NCBI GenBank assembly: GCA_023213315.1 | Contig: JAKCPI010005087.1 | Location: 1-64,000 of the forward strand | Length of the DNA stretch: 64,000 nt | Direction of reading: 5' to 3' | From: Euborellia annulipes | Taxonomy: Eukaryota; Arthropoda; Insecta; Dermaptera; Anisolabididae | Made by a program: the position numbers and the translations under genes | Part shown: in pieces, positions 55,221-64,000 of the stretch | Numbering within the stretch: position 1 is the stretch's first letter | Layout: each line of letters begins with the position of its first letter | Notes under the pieces: generated by a model | The model's input: the letters and a program-made list of their open reading frames with translations, nothing else | The model's database searches: none | Told to the model about the DNA's origin: nothing

Positions 55221-55463
55221 CAGGGGCGTATATAAGGGGGGGGGCCGGGCCCTCCCCAAAATTTCCCAAACACATAAACATATATAGGGATATACAGACA
55301 TCAGCGCAACAAATTTTTCTGCAGGATGGAAAACTTTGGTTCCGCAAAGGAAAAAATGTTCGGCAAAATATTTCGTGTGAAAAAAAATTTAGTTTCTTAT
55401 TCCGCAGAAAAATTTTTGAGTTCCCCCCCCACCCCGAAAAAAAAATTTCTATATACGCCCCTG
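55221..55463. mobile_element. Non-autonomous hAT element, 243 bp
   Basis: CAGGGGCGTATATAAGG and CTATATACGCCCCTG ends, with AAAGAAAG exactly duplicated at 55213-55220 and 55464-55471. The interior matches 1312-1570 closely (CAGACATCAGCGCAACAAAT, TTTCGTGTGAAAAAAAATTT). The overlapping 70-113 codon frames are not genes. Confidence 0.92.
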
Positions 55464-56244
55464 AAAGAAAGAGAAGTCCTAGTTCCAGTAACTCCTTGCG
55501 TGAATAGTCACAAATTTTTTTTAATTTGTAAGCCTTAATGAGTTTCATATAGAAATGAGAGATCTAATTTTTTTTTTTTTAACTCAGTCACTAATGAAAT
55601 ATTTCTATTTAAATTGTTATTCAATATTATTTTCAAGTTTAAATAATATAAACAAATTCCATGATAATTTTTATATAAAATAAAAATTACTTTAGCAAGT
55701 ATATGTTTGTCTTTATTAAAGCGATTGAAGTAAAAAAAGGGGTTCAACCAATTATGATTGAAACTTTGTAAAGTGTAGAGGCAGAAATTATCGAAGAGAG
55801 TTTATTCAATTTCATTTCAAGGAGGCCACTCAAAATATTTTAATTAAGATAAACCAAACTCTCAATGCGTAAAAATTCGAGATGAAGAGATAAATATGCC
55901 CAATTTCTCCAATGAGAAATAAAAGGATATAGGCCTACACTAAGGTTAGGTATTAAAGCTTTTTTTAAAAATAACATTCTTTGATATAAAATATATACTA
56001 TTAATTTCATTAAAACGTTTCTACTTGGCTGGTTGAATTTGTTAAATAATGAAAAAATATTTTTTTTAAAAGCTTACAAACCTAAGGAGCTATGTTACTT
56101 TTTTTAATAACATTTAAACATAGAAAAAAATAGTTTAAAATAAAGAAGAAAATGGGTGATTATTTTAATTTCACATGAATTATACTTTCCCCCACCCCAC
56201 GGCCGAAAGATTAGAGTTGTTGACAAATGTCAATATTAATTAAA
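55464..56244. other. AT-rich intergenic sequence, no feature seen
   Basis: No gene recognised. TAGGCCTA occurs at 55929-55936. A 70-codon minus frame (55535-55747) is AT-driven. Confidence 0.45.
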
Positions 56245-57278
56245 TGTCCAATCTTAAATGATTCAAAACTTCGATAGACTCTGTGAATTTCAATTGTATT
56301 TTACATGTTTAAAATAAACTATGATTATTTTTTTAATCTCATATTTGGACATTTTATACACAATATAAGATTGCATAAGAATTGAAAAAATATTTTTTAA
56401 ATATGTAAAAACTTCAAAGGGGACCCCTTATTAATCAAAATTTACATGAAAATCCCCATAAGAATTTAACATTGGCCCTATAGAAGGAAGAGCCGGAAAA
56501 TGAATTTGAAAAAACTGAAAAAATACATCAGTTACAGTGGCGTAATGTACGTCCCCGCAGACCAAGGCCTTGCCCGCAGACCCCGCGATGCAGGGGTGGG
56601 GGGGCTCGGACCTTGGGGGGCCCTCGGGCAGGGCCGGGCTAAAAAACTGTAGCTCCGATAAAAACGGAAAAATTTAGATAAAAAAAAATAATGAAAATTT
56701 CTCTTTGAGAGGGCCCGGGGCCCTCAGCGTTCAGGGATATACGGTATTTTAAAAATATTTTTTGTATGGTCTAATAATGGGGCCCGAAATAAAATTTGCG
56801 GGGGGGGGGGGCAGCTACAAAACGTTACGCTAGTGATCAGTAAAATGTACTTTAAACAATTGTAACGAAAAATTCTAGTGATACACTTTTTTAAGAGCAC
56901 TAAAAAATAGTTGATTTATTAATTTTAATCAAAACGATAAAGCCAATTTGAGAGAATCGAAAAAAACTGAAAAAGTACTTCAGTAAAGTAAAGGCTCAAA
57001 AGCTTATTTTAACTGTCCGGAAGGGTACCTAACTTAAATATAAAATTTCAACCTTTTAACTCATTTCCTTCATGCTTAAATCGTTACACACAGACACACA
57101 GGCAGACCATTTTGAGGAGCCCACTTTTTTTGGGCTCAGGGGAAGTCAAAACATGTATATCAATCAAATTCTCGACTTTGAATTTTTGACATGATCACAA
57201 TTCTTTCTCACTTTATATTACATATAGTTTTTTATATTATATTACTTATATTCATATAGGTAAGAGAAAGTAAAAAGT
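56245..57278. mobile_element. FB-A foldback, right arm with nested hAT
   Basis: It enters within the longer-variant arm (AACTATGATTATTTTTTTAA, CTTCAAAGGGGACCCC, GGAAGAGCCGG), is split by the hAT at 56535-56835, and continues to GGTAAGAGAAAGTAA at 57272. The centre is missing. Confidence 0.75.
56535..56835. mobile_element. Non-autonomous hAT element, 301 bp
   Basis: CAGTGGCGTAATGTACG and AACGTTACGCTAGTG are inverted ends. ATCAGTTA (56527-56534) and ATCAGTAA (56836-56843) form an 8-bp duplication with one mismatch. The interior is GC-rich (CCCCGCAGACCAAGG repeated with variation, GGGCCCGGGGCCC). No transposase. Confidence 0.88.
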
Positions 57279-57328
57279 GGTTGTAAAAACGGAGTATTTA
57301 TTCAAATCTAGTATAAAAAATATTTATA

Positions 57329-57480
57329 TTAAGATTTTTTACTTTCTCGTACCCTATATGAAATGAGAGAGAAAGTTTGCGATCATGTCAAAAATTCGAT
57401 GTCGAGATTTTGATGGATATACATGTTTTGAGGTCCCTGAGTCCAAAAAGTGGGTCCCGCAAATTGGTCTGTGTGTGTGT

Positions 57481-57511
<31 letters not shown>

Positions 57512-58383
57512 CGTCTGTGTGTGTGTGTGTGTGGACAGATTTTTAGCATGAAGGAGTTGAGCTAGCGGATTGAAATTTTATATTTAACTTAGGTACCTTT
57601 GAAGAATCTCAAAATAAGCTTTTGAACAAAATCGGCCAAAAAGTACTAGTACTTTACTGATGTACTTTTTCAGTTTTTTTCGATTTTCTCAAAATTCCCT
57701 CCAAGGATTTTTTTTAAATTCATAAATGAACTATTTTTTAGATGCTCTTTAAAATGTATATTCTCATTTTGCCGTTGAAATCTTCTGAAGACCACTTTAC
57801 TCTTGTTCTTCATAGGAAAGATAGAAATGGTTGCCATGGTAACGGAATTTAAATCTTTTTCTTTTTATTAGATTAAAAATCAATTATTATTTAAATTCCC
57901 ATTTTTTTTAAATTTATTTGTGTCTTTAATTGTTTCAAAGAAAACATATATGTCTCTCTCTCACTTGCAAACATTATCGTCTCTCTCTACTCTTTTTAAA
58001 TTCCCTTTCCACCTTATCTTCGCATAGGAACAATGTTAATTTCCTATAGGGATTTGTATGTTAATTTCGATTCAAAAGGGGGTCCCCTTTAGAACTTTTT
58101 AGGCATTTAAAATTTTTTTTCCAATTCTTATGAAATTTTGTATTTATTTACGATTCTATATTGTGTATAAAATGTCCAAATATGAGATTAAAATTTTGAA
58201 AAATAACCATAGTTTATTTGAAGCAGTCAACATTTAAAATGCAAGTTTGAAACTAAGGTGCTATCGGAAACTAAATATATCTCGACACAAAAAATCTGGT
58301 GTGACCAGCACAGTGCCCAACTTTCTCTTACCGAAGGGTAAGAGAAAGTTGTGTGCTGTGCGCCAGTCACACCAGATTTTTTA
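57329..58383. mobile_element. FB-A foldback, complete left arm (longer variant)
   Basis: TTACTTTCTCGTACCC at 57329, all left-arm landmarks, GGTTGCCATGGTAACGG, then the variant insert (CAAAAGGGGGTCCCCTTTAG) and the centre at 58278-58383 (CTTTCTCTTACCGAAGG / GGTAAGAGAAAG). No right arm. It lies 50 bp from the preceding right arm, so the two arms face apart. Confidence 0.8.
57470..57533 (+). repeat. (GT)n microsatellite in FB-A
   Basis: A 64-bp GT-rich run (with TATG and GCGTCT interruptions) at the usual FB-A microsatellite position. Confidence 0.9.
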
Positions 58384-58568
58384 TAAAAGTAGTAAGAATC
58401 TTGAATATATAAATCTCTATATAATATCGATATATCACGTTATTTTAAATTTCAAAAATTAAAATCTTTTTTAGCTATACTTAAGAAATTTAAATTTTAT
58501 ACTCATAAAGACTTGGAAAAATAAATTCAACAGATAAGTATCTTAAATTCAGTTAAAAAATTAATTAA

Positions 58569-58731
58569 TCCGAAAAACACTTGGTGATATGTTTCAATTT
58601 GTTGATTTTATTGGAATAAATTTACTTTTTTCGACACTATATGTGCTAACATCAGAAGTAATTCAAATACTAGTCGAAATACTAGTTAGTATATAAACAA
58701 AGTTAAACATATTACTAAGTGTTTTTCTAAA
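58569..58731. mobile_element. Possible small inverted-repeat element
   Basis: GAAAAACACTTGGTGATATG and CATATTACTAAGTGTTTTTC are inverted with a few mismatches, about 115 bp apart. Between them is AATACTAGTCGAAATACTAG, itself repeated. No duplication was resolved. Confidence 0.5.
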
Positions 58732-59545
58732 TAACTTTATAGTGATTAATTTTTTATCTATTTATAATGTTCCAATCCAAACTCAATGTTAAATATACTA
58801 AATATTCTTTTTTATTTACTTTTTTTTAAAATAAATTCAATAAAAAATTCAATTTTTTTTTTTTTTTTGCTATATTGATATCATTATGCGAAATTAATAT
58901 AAGAGAAAATGGAATATAAATATCATTATAATATATAATTTAATATATTTTGAAAAAAATAATTTTATAAAATCATGATAATTAAATTCAATTAATTGGA
59001 AAAATTTCCATTTTATTTACGAATGGAAGAAAAAAAAAATATTTATTATTTGATCGTTATTGTCAAAATATAAAAATATATACGTGAATGTGAGCGAAAT
59101 TCTTCATTTATCGTGTGAAACAATTTAATTGTAAAGGAAATGAGTTAAACTCTTTTTTTATTTTGAAACTCTCTACAAATGAAAATGATGGGGGAATTCA
59201 TTACTAAATATTATCCAGGAAGAGAAAGGTCAGATGAAATTCATAATGAGCTGCCAGAGATTAAAAGAGACATTAAGTGGTAGGGGCTGGGCATGGTAGG
59301 GGATTCGGAGTTGCCTTCTAAATTTCTTTCCTTACGGCTGGCTTTTTTTCATAAGAAATGGAAAAAACTTGTCATACTATCACAAATATAGAATTATATT
59401 CTTAAAATTTTTCTAAAGAGTATTATTATTATAATTATATTTTTTACATTCTTAATTTATTAAAATGTAAAAAATAATATTAATAATCACTTCAAATTTT
59501 CATTGTTATTAAATTATTATTTTAAAATTAAAATCTTTTCTTTGA
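58732..59545. other. AT-rich intergenic sequence
   Basis: Mostly AT-rich. At 59178-59282 a short ATG frame of 34 codons (MKMMGEFITKYYPGRERSDE...) lies in slightly lower-AT sequence, followed by GGTAGGGGCTGGGCATGG. Coding status unknown. Confidence 0.3.
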
Positions 59546-59548
59546 GAG

Positions 59549-59740
59549 ATCACCCCGTATCCTTTCCTGGATCCAACATTTGATCCTCTCGAGCCAGATA
59601 AACCATCGCCTAAAAATCCACTACTCTCGCAACGATCCTTAGAAGTCCTTGATTCTCAAAGAAAATCAGTCCTTTTCAGGGCTACAAACAACAAAAGTAA
59701 CGTGCTTGACAAAACCAGTTCCTTCCAGGAAGTCTATTAA
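59549..59740 (+). CDS. Candidate terminal coding exon
   Basis: After a pyrimidine tract and AG (TCTTTTCTTTGAGAG), a frame stays open for 63 codons to TAA at 59738-59740. GC content is well above the flanks. The peptide begins ITPYPFLDPTFDPLEPDKPS, includes KNPLLSQRSLEVLDSQRKS and ends SSFQEVY. It is rich in Pro, Asp and Ser, with no recognised domain. It has no start codon, so if real it must be joined by splicing. An open frame of this size could still arise by chance in GC-richer sequence. Confidence 0.3.
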   Translation: MTPYPFLDPTFDPLEPDKPSPKNPLLSQRSLEVLDSQRKSVLFRATNNKSNVLDKTSSFQEVY

Positions 59741-59949
59741 AACTAACAAACTTATCCAACCGATAGCAAATCATCGATATAGTAATCAAGAGCTTGCTTA
59801 AAATTCGTGTTAAAAAAATTCCACATATAATTAGCTATCTAATATATAGGAATAGTTTTGTAAAATTACAGAAATTAATAAGGGCATAATTTATAAAAAT
59901 TATTAAAAATTAAAATTAATTAAAGTAAATATTAAAAATTGAAATAATT

Positions 59950-60201
59950 GTGCTCAGGGGCCCACATCTTGTGGGTACGTGGATGGCGACCACGAACTAC
60001 CCGAGCTCGGACTGGCAGTCCTTCTGTTCTTTACATGTCTGTCCCTTCCTTCTATATTTTCAACAGGCGTCAGACCGTGTGAAGGGCCGGCCTGTTTTAT
60101 TTCTTCCGGTCGCGAAAAACCCAAAACCCACTCCGCCGACCCGGCATTCCGCCGACCCCGCACCGCGGGATTAATAATGGCGAGGACAGAAGAAGAAGAA
60201 G
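59950..60201 (+). mobile_element. RP-G retroposon, copy 2, with 19-bp TSD
   Basis: ATTAAAAATTGAAATAATT (59931-59949) and ATTAAAAATTTAAATAATT (60202-60220) are a 19-bp duplication with one mismatch. The body starts GCTCAGGGGCCCACATC and ends in GAAGAAGAAGAAG. It is longer than copies 1 and 3 by a GC-rich block (CCGCCGACCCCGCACC). Tail and long duplication mark target-primed retroposition. Frames on both strands are by-products of high GC. Confidence 0.85.
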
Positions 60202-60237
60202 ATTAAAAATTTAAATAATTAATTTTTTTAATTTCCA

Positions 60238-60400
60238 AAAAATAAATAAACAAGGCCTGTGTTCCTAATTTCACCCCTTAGTTAAGTCTTATCCTATCTT
60301 TGGGCCTTAGCTCGTTAACTATGATCTGTGCTCTTATTTATAATATGATTAGCTTAACTAGATGTGAAAAGACTCGAAAGTCATAGTCAACTTGCTCAGA
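60238..60400. repeat. Dispersed-repeat patch
   Basis: ACAAGGCCTGTGTTCC (60250-60265) is shared inverted with 48836-48855, and CTCGAAAGTCATAGTCAAC (60373-60391) inverted with 22565-22583. It seems assembled from old repeats whose ends cannot be set. Confidence 0.45.
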
Positions 60401-60434
60401 AGAAGGAGATTCTCAAATGTTATCGGCTTCATAA

Positions 60435-60602
60435 TCACATTCCTTTTTTTTTTTAAACAATACACACGAACAACACGCGCGCACTCATCGCGACGACATG
60501 TCTGATGGTCGACCGACGACGAGCCCAACACAAAATGACAAGAGATTAAGAAAGCGGAGAAGGGGACGGGACGGACCACGTCAACGACGGATAGCAAGTT
60601 AA
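60435..60602. other. GC-rich island with short basic ORF
   Basis: An ATG at 60498 opens 34 codons (MSDGRPTTSPTQNDK, then an Arg-rich RKRRRGRDGPRQRR) to TAA at 60602. The minus strand is also open for 79 codons across the block. The CG-rich words (CGCGCGCACTC, CGACGACGAGC) are unusual here. It could be an exon, but both strands being open points to base composition. Confidence 0.2.
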
Positions 60603-60899
60603 TTAGAACTGAAGAAACCGTCCCTAAAAAATAATATTAAGTCAGAAATATTTTTTTTATTTGTTAACCCCTTTTCGCTGTTAATTAATGATTATCACTT
60701 AATATCAAATAAAAATTAATTAGAAAAAAAAATTGTAAAAAATTAATATTTAAAAATTTTTATTCAGTCAAAAAATGTATTTTAAAGTGTTTTATAGTTC
60801 AAGAAGAAATATAAAAACATATATCTTTTTAATTAGTATCGTAGCGAGTTAAATACGAATAGGGAAGCTTGCCCCTACTCTCAATCAAAGAGGACCCAA

Positions 60900-61068
60900 A
60901 ATAAAGTCCAGGTCTAGGCACAGTGATAGAGATCTCGCTTCTTGTGATGTGGGTCAAAGGTTCGCATCCCGTTTTTCAATTACATTTGCTAGCAATTAAT
61001 TTAATAAAATAGGATCGCGTTTAAATGGCCTCAGTTGCGTAAAAAGACCTTAAACGAATTTAAAATAA
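60900..61068 (+). mobile_element. SINE-t, decayed full-length copy
   Basis: Head GGCACAGTGATAGAGATC (A-box region), B box AGGTTCGCATCCC (60959-60971), AT-rich body, then AATGGCCTCAGTTGCGTAA and AAAGACCTTAAACGAATTT. Plus-strand orientation. Diverged from the 35347 copy. Confidence 0.75.
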
Positions 61069-62074
61069 GTATTTGTTAAATTGCTATCTTCCCTCCTAAA
61101 GATCATAACTGAAAAAAAAAACACATTTTTTGTAATAATCTTAGTGATGAAACTGACCCTAAGTAAATGATTTTGTTTTTAATATCTAAAAAGTATTATT
61201 AAACCCAAACAAATACTATCAGTGATTATAGTCTGTTTACTTTTATACTAATGTAATAGAAGAGAGAAACAAAACCTTGCCAGTGTTAATAAAGACCAAA
61301 TGAATTGGTATTGGATCGTTAAAGCAGATTGGCTTCAAAACTCGAAAAGTATCATTTAATCTTAATTATTTTAAACTCATTTAATGGATAAAATTGAAAG
61401 CGTTACAATAGAATAAATATTAGTTAAATTAGTTTAGAGATTAGTGAATAAATAATAAATGAACAAAGCTTGAAAGATGGTTTCCAGCTTAGGCTGGCTG
61501 TCAATCAAAGTTAGTTATTAATAATAATTGTACGTAAACGTGACTTTTGGTTATAGCAGCTGTTTTGGAGATTTAATTATAGTTTAAGTTTAATAACAAA
61601 CTTTCCAAGTTGTCCATAGAAAATAATTGCTTTAATTTTAATATTATTTGTCGCATTTTGAATTGAGTTGGTTTATAAAATAATAAGTTTTATTTAGGTT
61701 AAGAATCATGTTTTTATCTATTTTTATTTATTTATTTAAATAATTGTTTCGAAATAATACCAAGATTCGTTGCTATTGTTGGTATAAAAATAGAAATATT
61801 TTTAAATTCTACGTCTATGATTTAGGAACTGTTTCATCAAGTAACAAATTTAAACAAGAACTAACAAGGGAATAGTAAACAAGAAATTCCTTGGCCTTTG
61901 ATTTTGATATTATATAAAATATGTAGCAAAGCTCTAAGACTTACAAAAAACAAACAAACGAAATTGGTTAGCGTTCATTCATTGAGAGAATTTTAATCCA
62001 AGGTAGTTTTATTTGTATTAGGTGTATGATGAAAAAAATGGGAAGATCCAAACCCTTTAACCTCCATTGTAAAA
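61069..62074. other. AT-rich intergenic sequence, no feature seen
   Basis: No gene or repeat recognised. Confidence 0.5.
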
Positions 62075-62124
62075 ATACTTTCTCTCTATATATATTTCAT
62101 ATATAGGGTAAGAGAAAGTAAAAA
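62075..62124. mobile_element. FB-A solo right terminus
   Basis: ATACTTTCTCTCTATATATA, then TTTCATATATAGGGTAAGAG and AAAGTAA: the last 50 bp of FB-A only. Confidence 0.7.
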
Positions 62125-62224
62125 TTGCTTAATAAAATTTATCAAGATGAATTACTTAAATTCGTCATTTTACTTTTTGTATTTATCTTTTTAATAAAAC
62201 TGTATACAATCGAAGTGTGACAAT

Positions 62225-62290
62225 ACTTTCTTTCAACTAATCACGCAAGAGAAAATTGGCTGCTATTATGCACACCAGATTTTTTTCTAT
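62225..62290. mobile_element. FB-A scrap
   Basis: ATACTTTCTTTCAACTAATC, CAAGAGAAAATTG and GCACACCAGATTTTTTT recall the central hairpin. Heavily decayed. Confidence 0.35.
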
Positions 62291-62471
62291 TTATTATTTT
62301 TAATGAATGTTAAAATTTAAAGCTTATTTCTCACGAACAAAGGAAAATTACGCCACTGTTCAAATAAAGATAAGTGTATTAAACGAACTCTTGGAGTACA
62401 AACATCGGATTAGAATATTAAAATTTCTTCTATTGTTTTTTTTTTCCTACACTTTGTTATTATAATCTAGA

Positions 62472-62520
62472 GCCGTGTTTTCCAACGTGGGCCCACGCCC
62501 CACAGGGGGACAATTCATAA
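62472..62520 (+). mobile_element. hAT-like end, fragment
   Basis: CCGTGTTTTCCAACGTGGGC followed by CCACGCCCCACAGGGGGAC resembles hAT ends of the CAGTGTTTTCCAA class. No second end was found. Confidence 0.4.
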
Positions 62521-62771
62521 ATAGTCTCGTTTCGAGTTTAAGATTAGAACTCAAGAATTTTCAAGTGATTTCTTCCTAAAACCCATCAATCAAGTTTTGA
62601 ATATTAACAATTATGTATACATCATATATACATGATGGAGAGGAGGACATAAGAATTTAAAAAAGGCTTAGATAGGGTAGAGAATAAAAAAGTTAAGAAA
62701 CACTGAATTAGAAAGTGTAAAGAGAAATCAACCAAAGAGATGCGATGTCTTCGAAATACGGAAACAATTTT

Positions 62772-62812
62772 TTTACTTTCTCATATATACAGTATATATA
62801 TATATATTGTAT
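62772..62812. mobile_element. FB-A left-terminus scrap
   Basis: TTTTACTTTCTCATATATAC followed by a TA run resembles the left end, with the ACC lost. Confidence 0.4.
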
Positions 62813-62876
62813 TGATGAAATAATTTTTGATTAATTGATTTAGACTTTCACGATTAATGTTATTAGATAAAAATAC

Positions 62877-63940
62877 ATTTTTTGACATAAATCGTCGTTT
62901 ATTTTAGCAAATAATAATACAAAAAATGTTATTATTTACAATTAGCTCAGGGGCCCACATCTTGTGGGTTCGTGGATGGCGACCACGAGCTGCCCTAGCT
63001 GGGACTGGCAGTACTTCTGTTCTTTGCATGTCAGTCTCTTCCCTTCTTTATTTTCAACAGGGGTCAGACCGTGCGACGGTCCAGCCTGTTCTTTTCCTTC
63101 CCGCGGGATTTAAGGCGAATAAAGAAGAAGAGTGTTATTATTCACAATAAAATACAACGTTTCGGCTGCTAGGTCTTCATCAGGTCCTTCATCAGGGAGA
63201 TGCATTCACTTTGAATATTGAACACTAACTGAGGGTTAGCTGGTGACGTTGGTGTTATTTATATCAGTGACTAACTTCATTTCATTCACATGCATTGCTC
63301 ACTTCACATTACCAACACAATCTTAGACTACTAAAATGAACAAGTATATTTAACATTAATTATTGACAATTCTAAATTTAATAACAATTTTTATAAATAA
63401 CGTTTGTATATACATGTATTATATTAATATATACGATTAGGGTACGAATATAAGCGAAGCGAAATTAGGCACACATGTAAATAACACCAACGTCACCGCC
63501 TAACCCTCACTTAGTTCATTGTTCAAAGTGAATGCTTCTACCTGATGACGGCTGCAAAATTATTCCCCAATTGAAAAGTAATGCGATTCTAGTCCATTCA
63601 GTATGTAATTCACTTCTGAAGATGACACATTTGGTGTCGAAATAAAGTGTTAATATTAAATTAATATATCATTGAAACAAAAAACCTTGTCTACTTAAAT
63701 TTAATTCTCCTATTAAAGCATAATGTTTCCACTAGAGCCAACTGTTACCAGTTTAAAATTAATGCAAAATTATTATTAGGAGAATTTTTAATTATAGACC
63801 ACATTTTTGAAACCACAAAAGCTTTAATAATGCAAAATTATTAGTTGAAACCTTGTATTTTATTGTGATTAATAACACGTTCTGAATTATTCAATATTAT
63901 TTGCTAAAATAAACCAAAAATTTATACCAAAAAATGCCTT
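62877..63940. mobile_element. Foldback element (FB-B group) interrupted by RP-G
   Basis: Left TTTGACATAAATCGTCG, TTTATTTTAGCAAATAATA and CAATAAAATACAACGTTTCG are mirrored near 63850-63940 (TATTTTATTGTGATTAATA, TATTATTTGCTAAAATAAA). An inner inverted pair is GGGTTAGCTGGTGACGTTGG / CCAACGTCACCGCCTAACCC. Same family as 1002-1707. RP-G sits in the left arm (62943-63132). CTTCTGAAGATGACAC at 63610 may be another nested scrap. Confidence 0.7.
62943..63132 (+). mobile_element. RP-G retroposon, copy 3, with 16-bp TSD
   Basis: TGTTATTATTTACAAT (62927-62942) and TGTTATTATTCACAAT (63133-63148) are a 16-bp duplication with one mismatch. The body GCTCAGGGGCCCACATC through GTGCGACGGTCCAGCC ends AAAGAAGAAGAG. 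It inserted into the foldback after that element was in place. Confidence 0.85.
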
Positions 63941-64000
63941 TTATTTCTGAAATAATTCTTATCTGATAAATGTACCTTATTTTATTTATTAATATATATT

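Noticed and set aside
55207..55548. 113-codon minus-strand frame
   Set aside because: Covers a hAT MITE with an exact 8-bp duplication; translation is poly-Phe/Lys with no motif.
59950..60206. Overlapping 69-75 codon frames on both strands
   Set aside because: They lie in RP-G, and the three RP-G copies keep different frames open; high GC lowers stop density.

Overview
The window reads as non-coding, transposon-saturated DNA from an A+T-rich metazoan nuclear genome (roughly three quarters A+T by eye). Support comes from a tRNA-derived SINE with A and B boxes, a 5S-rRNA-derived SINE, hAT-type short elements with exact 8-bp target duplications, mariner-type and Gypsy-type protein remnants, a 325-bp satellite, and long (GT)n and (TA)n runs. 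There are no operons, Shine-Dalgarno sites or long reading frames. An arthropod or another invertebrate is likely, but I cannot name the taxon from sequence alone. No intact gene with a recognisable product was found; the open frames of 60-116 codons are almost all chance frames inside repeats.

Repeat names used here. FB-A: foldback family ending TTACTTTCTCTTACC / GGTAAGAGAAAGTAA, about 20 pieces covering roughly a sixth of the window. FB-B group: foldbacks carrying a CGTTTCGGC core with a nearby CTTCATCAG or CTTCTTCAG. MITE-T: about 390-bp elements in TTAA sites. SINE-t: tRNA-derived SINE. SINE-5S: 5S-derived SINE sharing the SINE-t tail. RP-G: GC-rich retroposon starting GCTCAGGG and ending in (GAA)n.

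Layout. 1-9.7 kb: hAT MITEs, FB-A and FB-B foldbacks, a perfect palindrome at 8939-9123 and a decayed Gypsy-type integrase (minus strand). 9.7-18 kb: an FB-A copy, then a 4.7-kb satellite array of about 14.5 units of 325 bp, a 490-bp inverted repeat, and an FB-A arm carrying a modular palindrome (17122-17880). 19.4-20.1 kb: a mariner-type foldback made of two inverted transposase C-terminal pieces. 20-30 kb: FB-A, hAT, SINE-5S, SINE-t and RP-G copies, plus GC islands that may be exons. 30-46 kb: FB-A pieces, a pogo-like element, MITE-T copies, foldbacks and long plain AT-rich stretches. 46-58.5 kb: several FB-A arms with nested hAT and other MITEs. 58.5-64 kb: a possible terminal exon (59549-59740), RP-G and SINE copies, and a foldback split by RP-G.

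The best hints of a host gene are a short ATG exon at 24352-24376 ending in a consensus donor and an open GC-rich block from 30286 behind an acceptor in matching phase. They may belong to a plus-strand gene with TE-filled introns, but this is inference and no protein family was recognised. Most remaining sequence is AT-rich and featureless to reading by eye.
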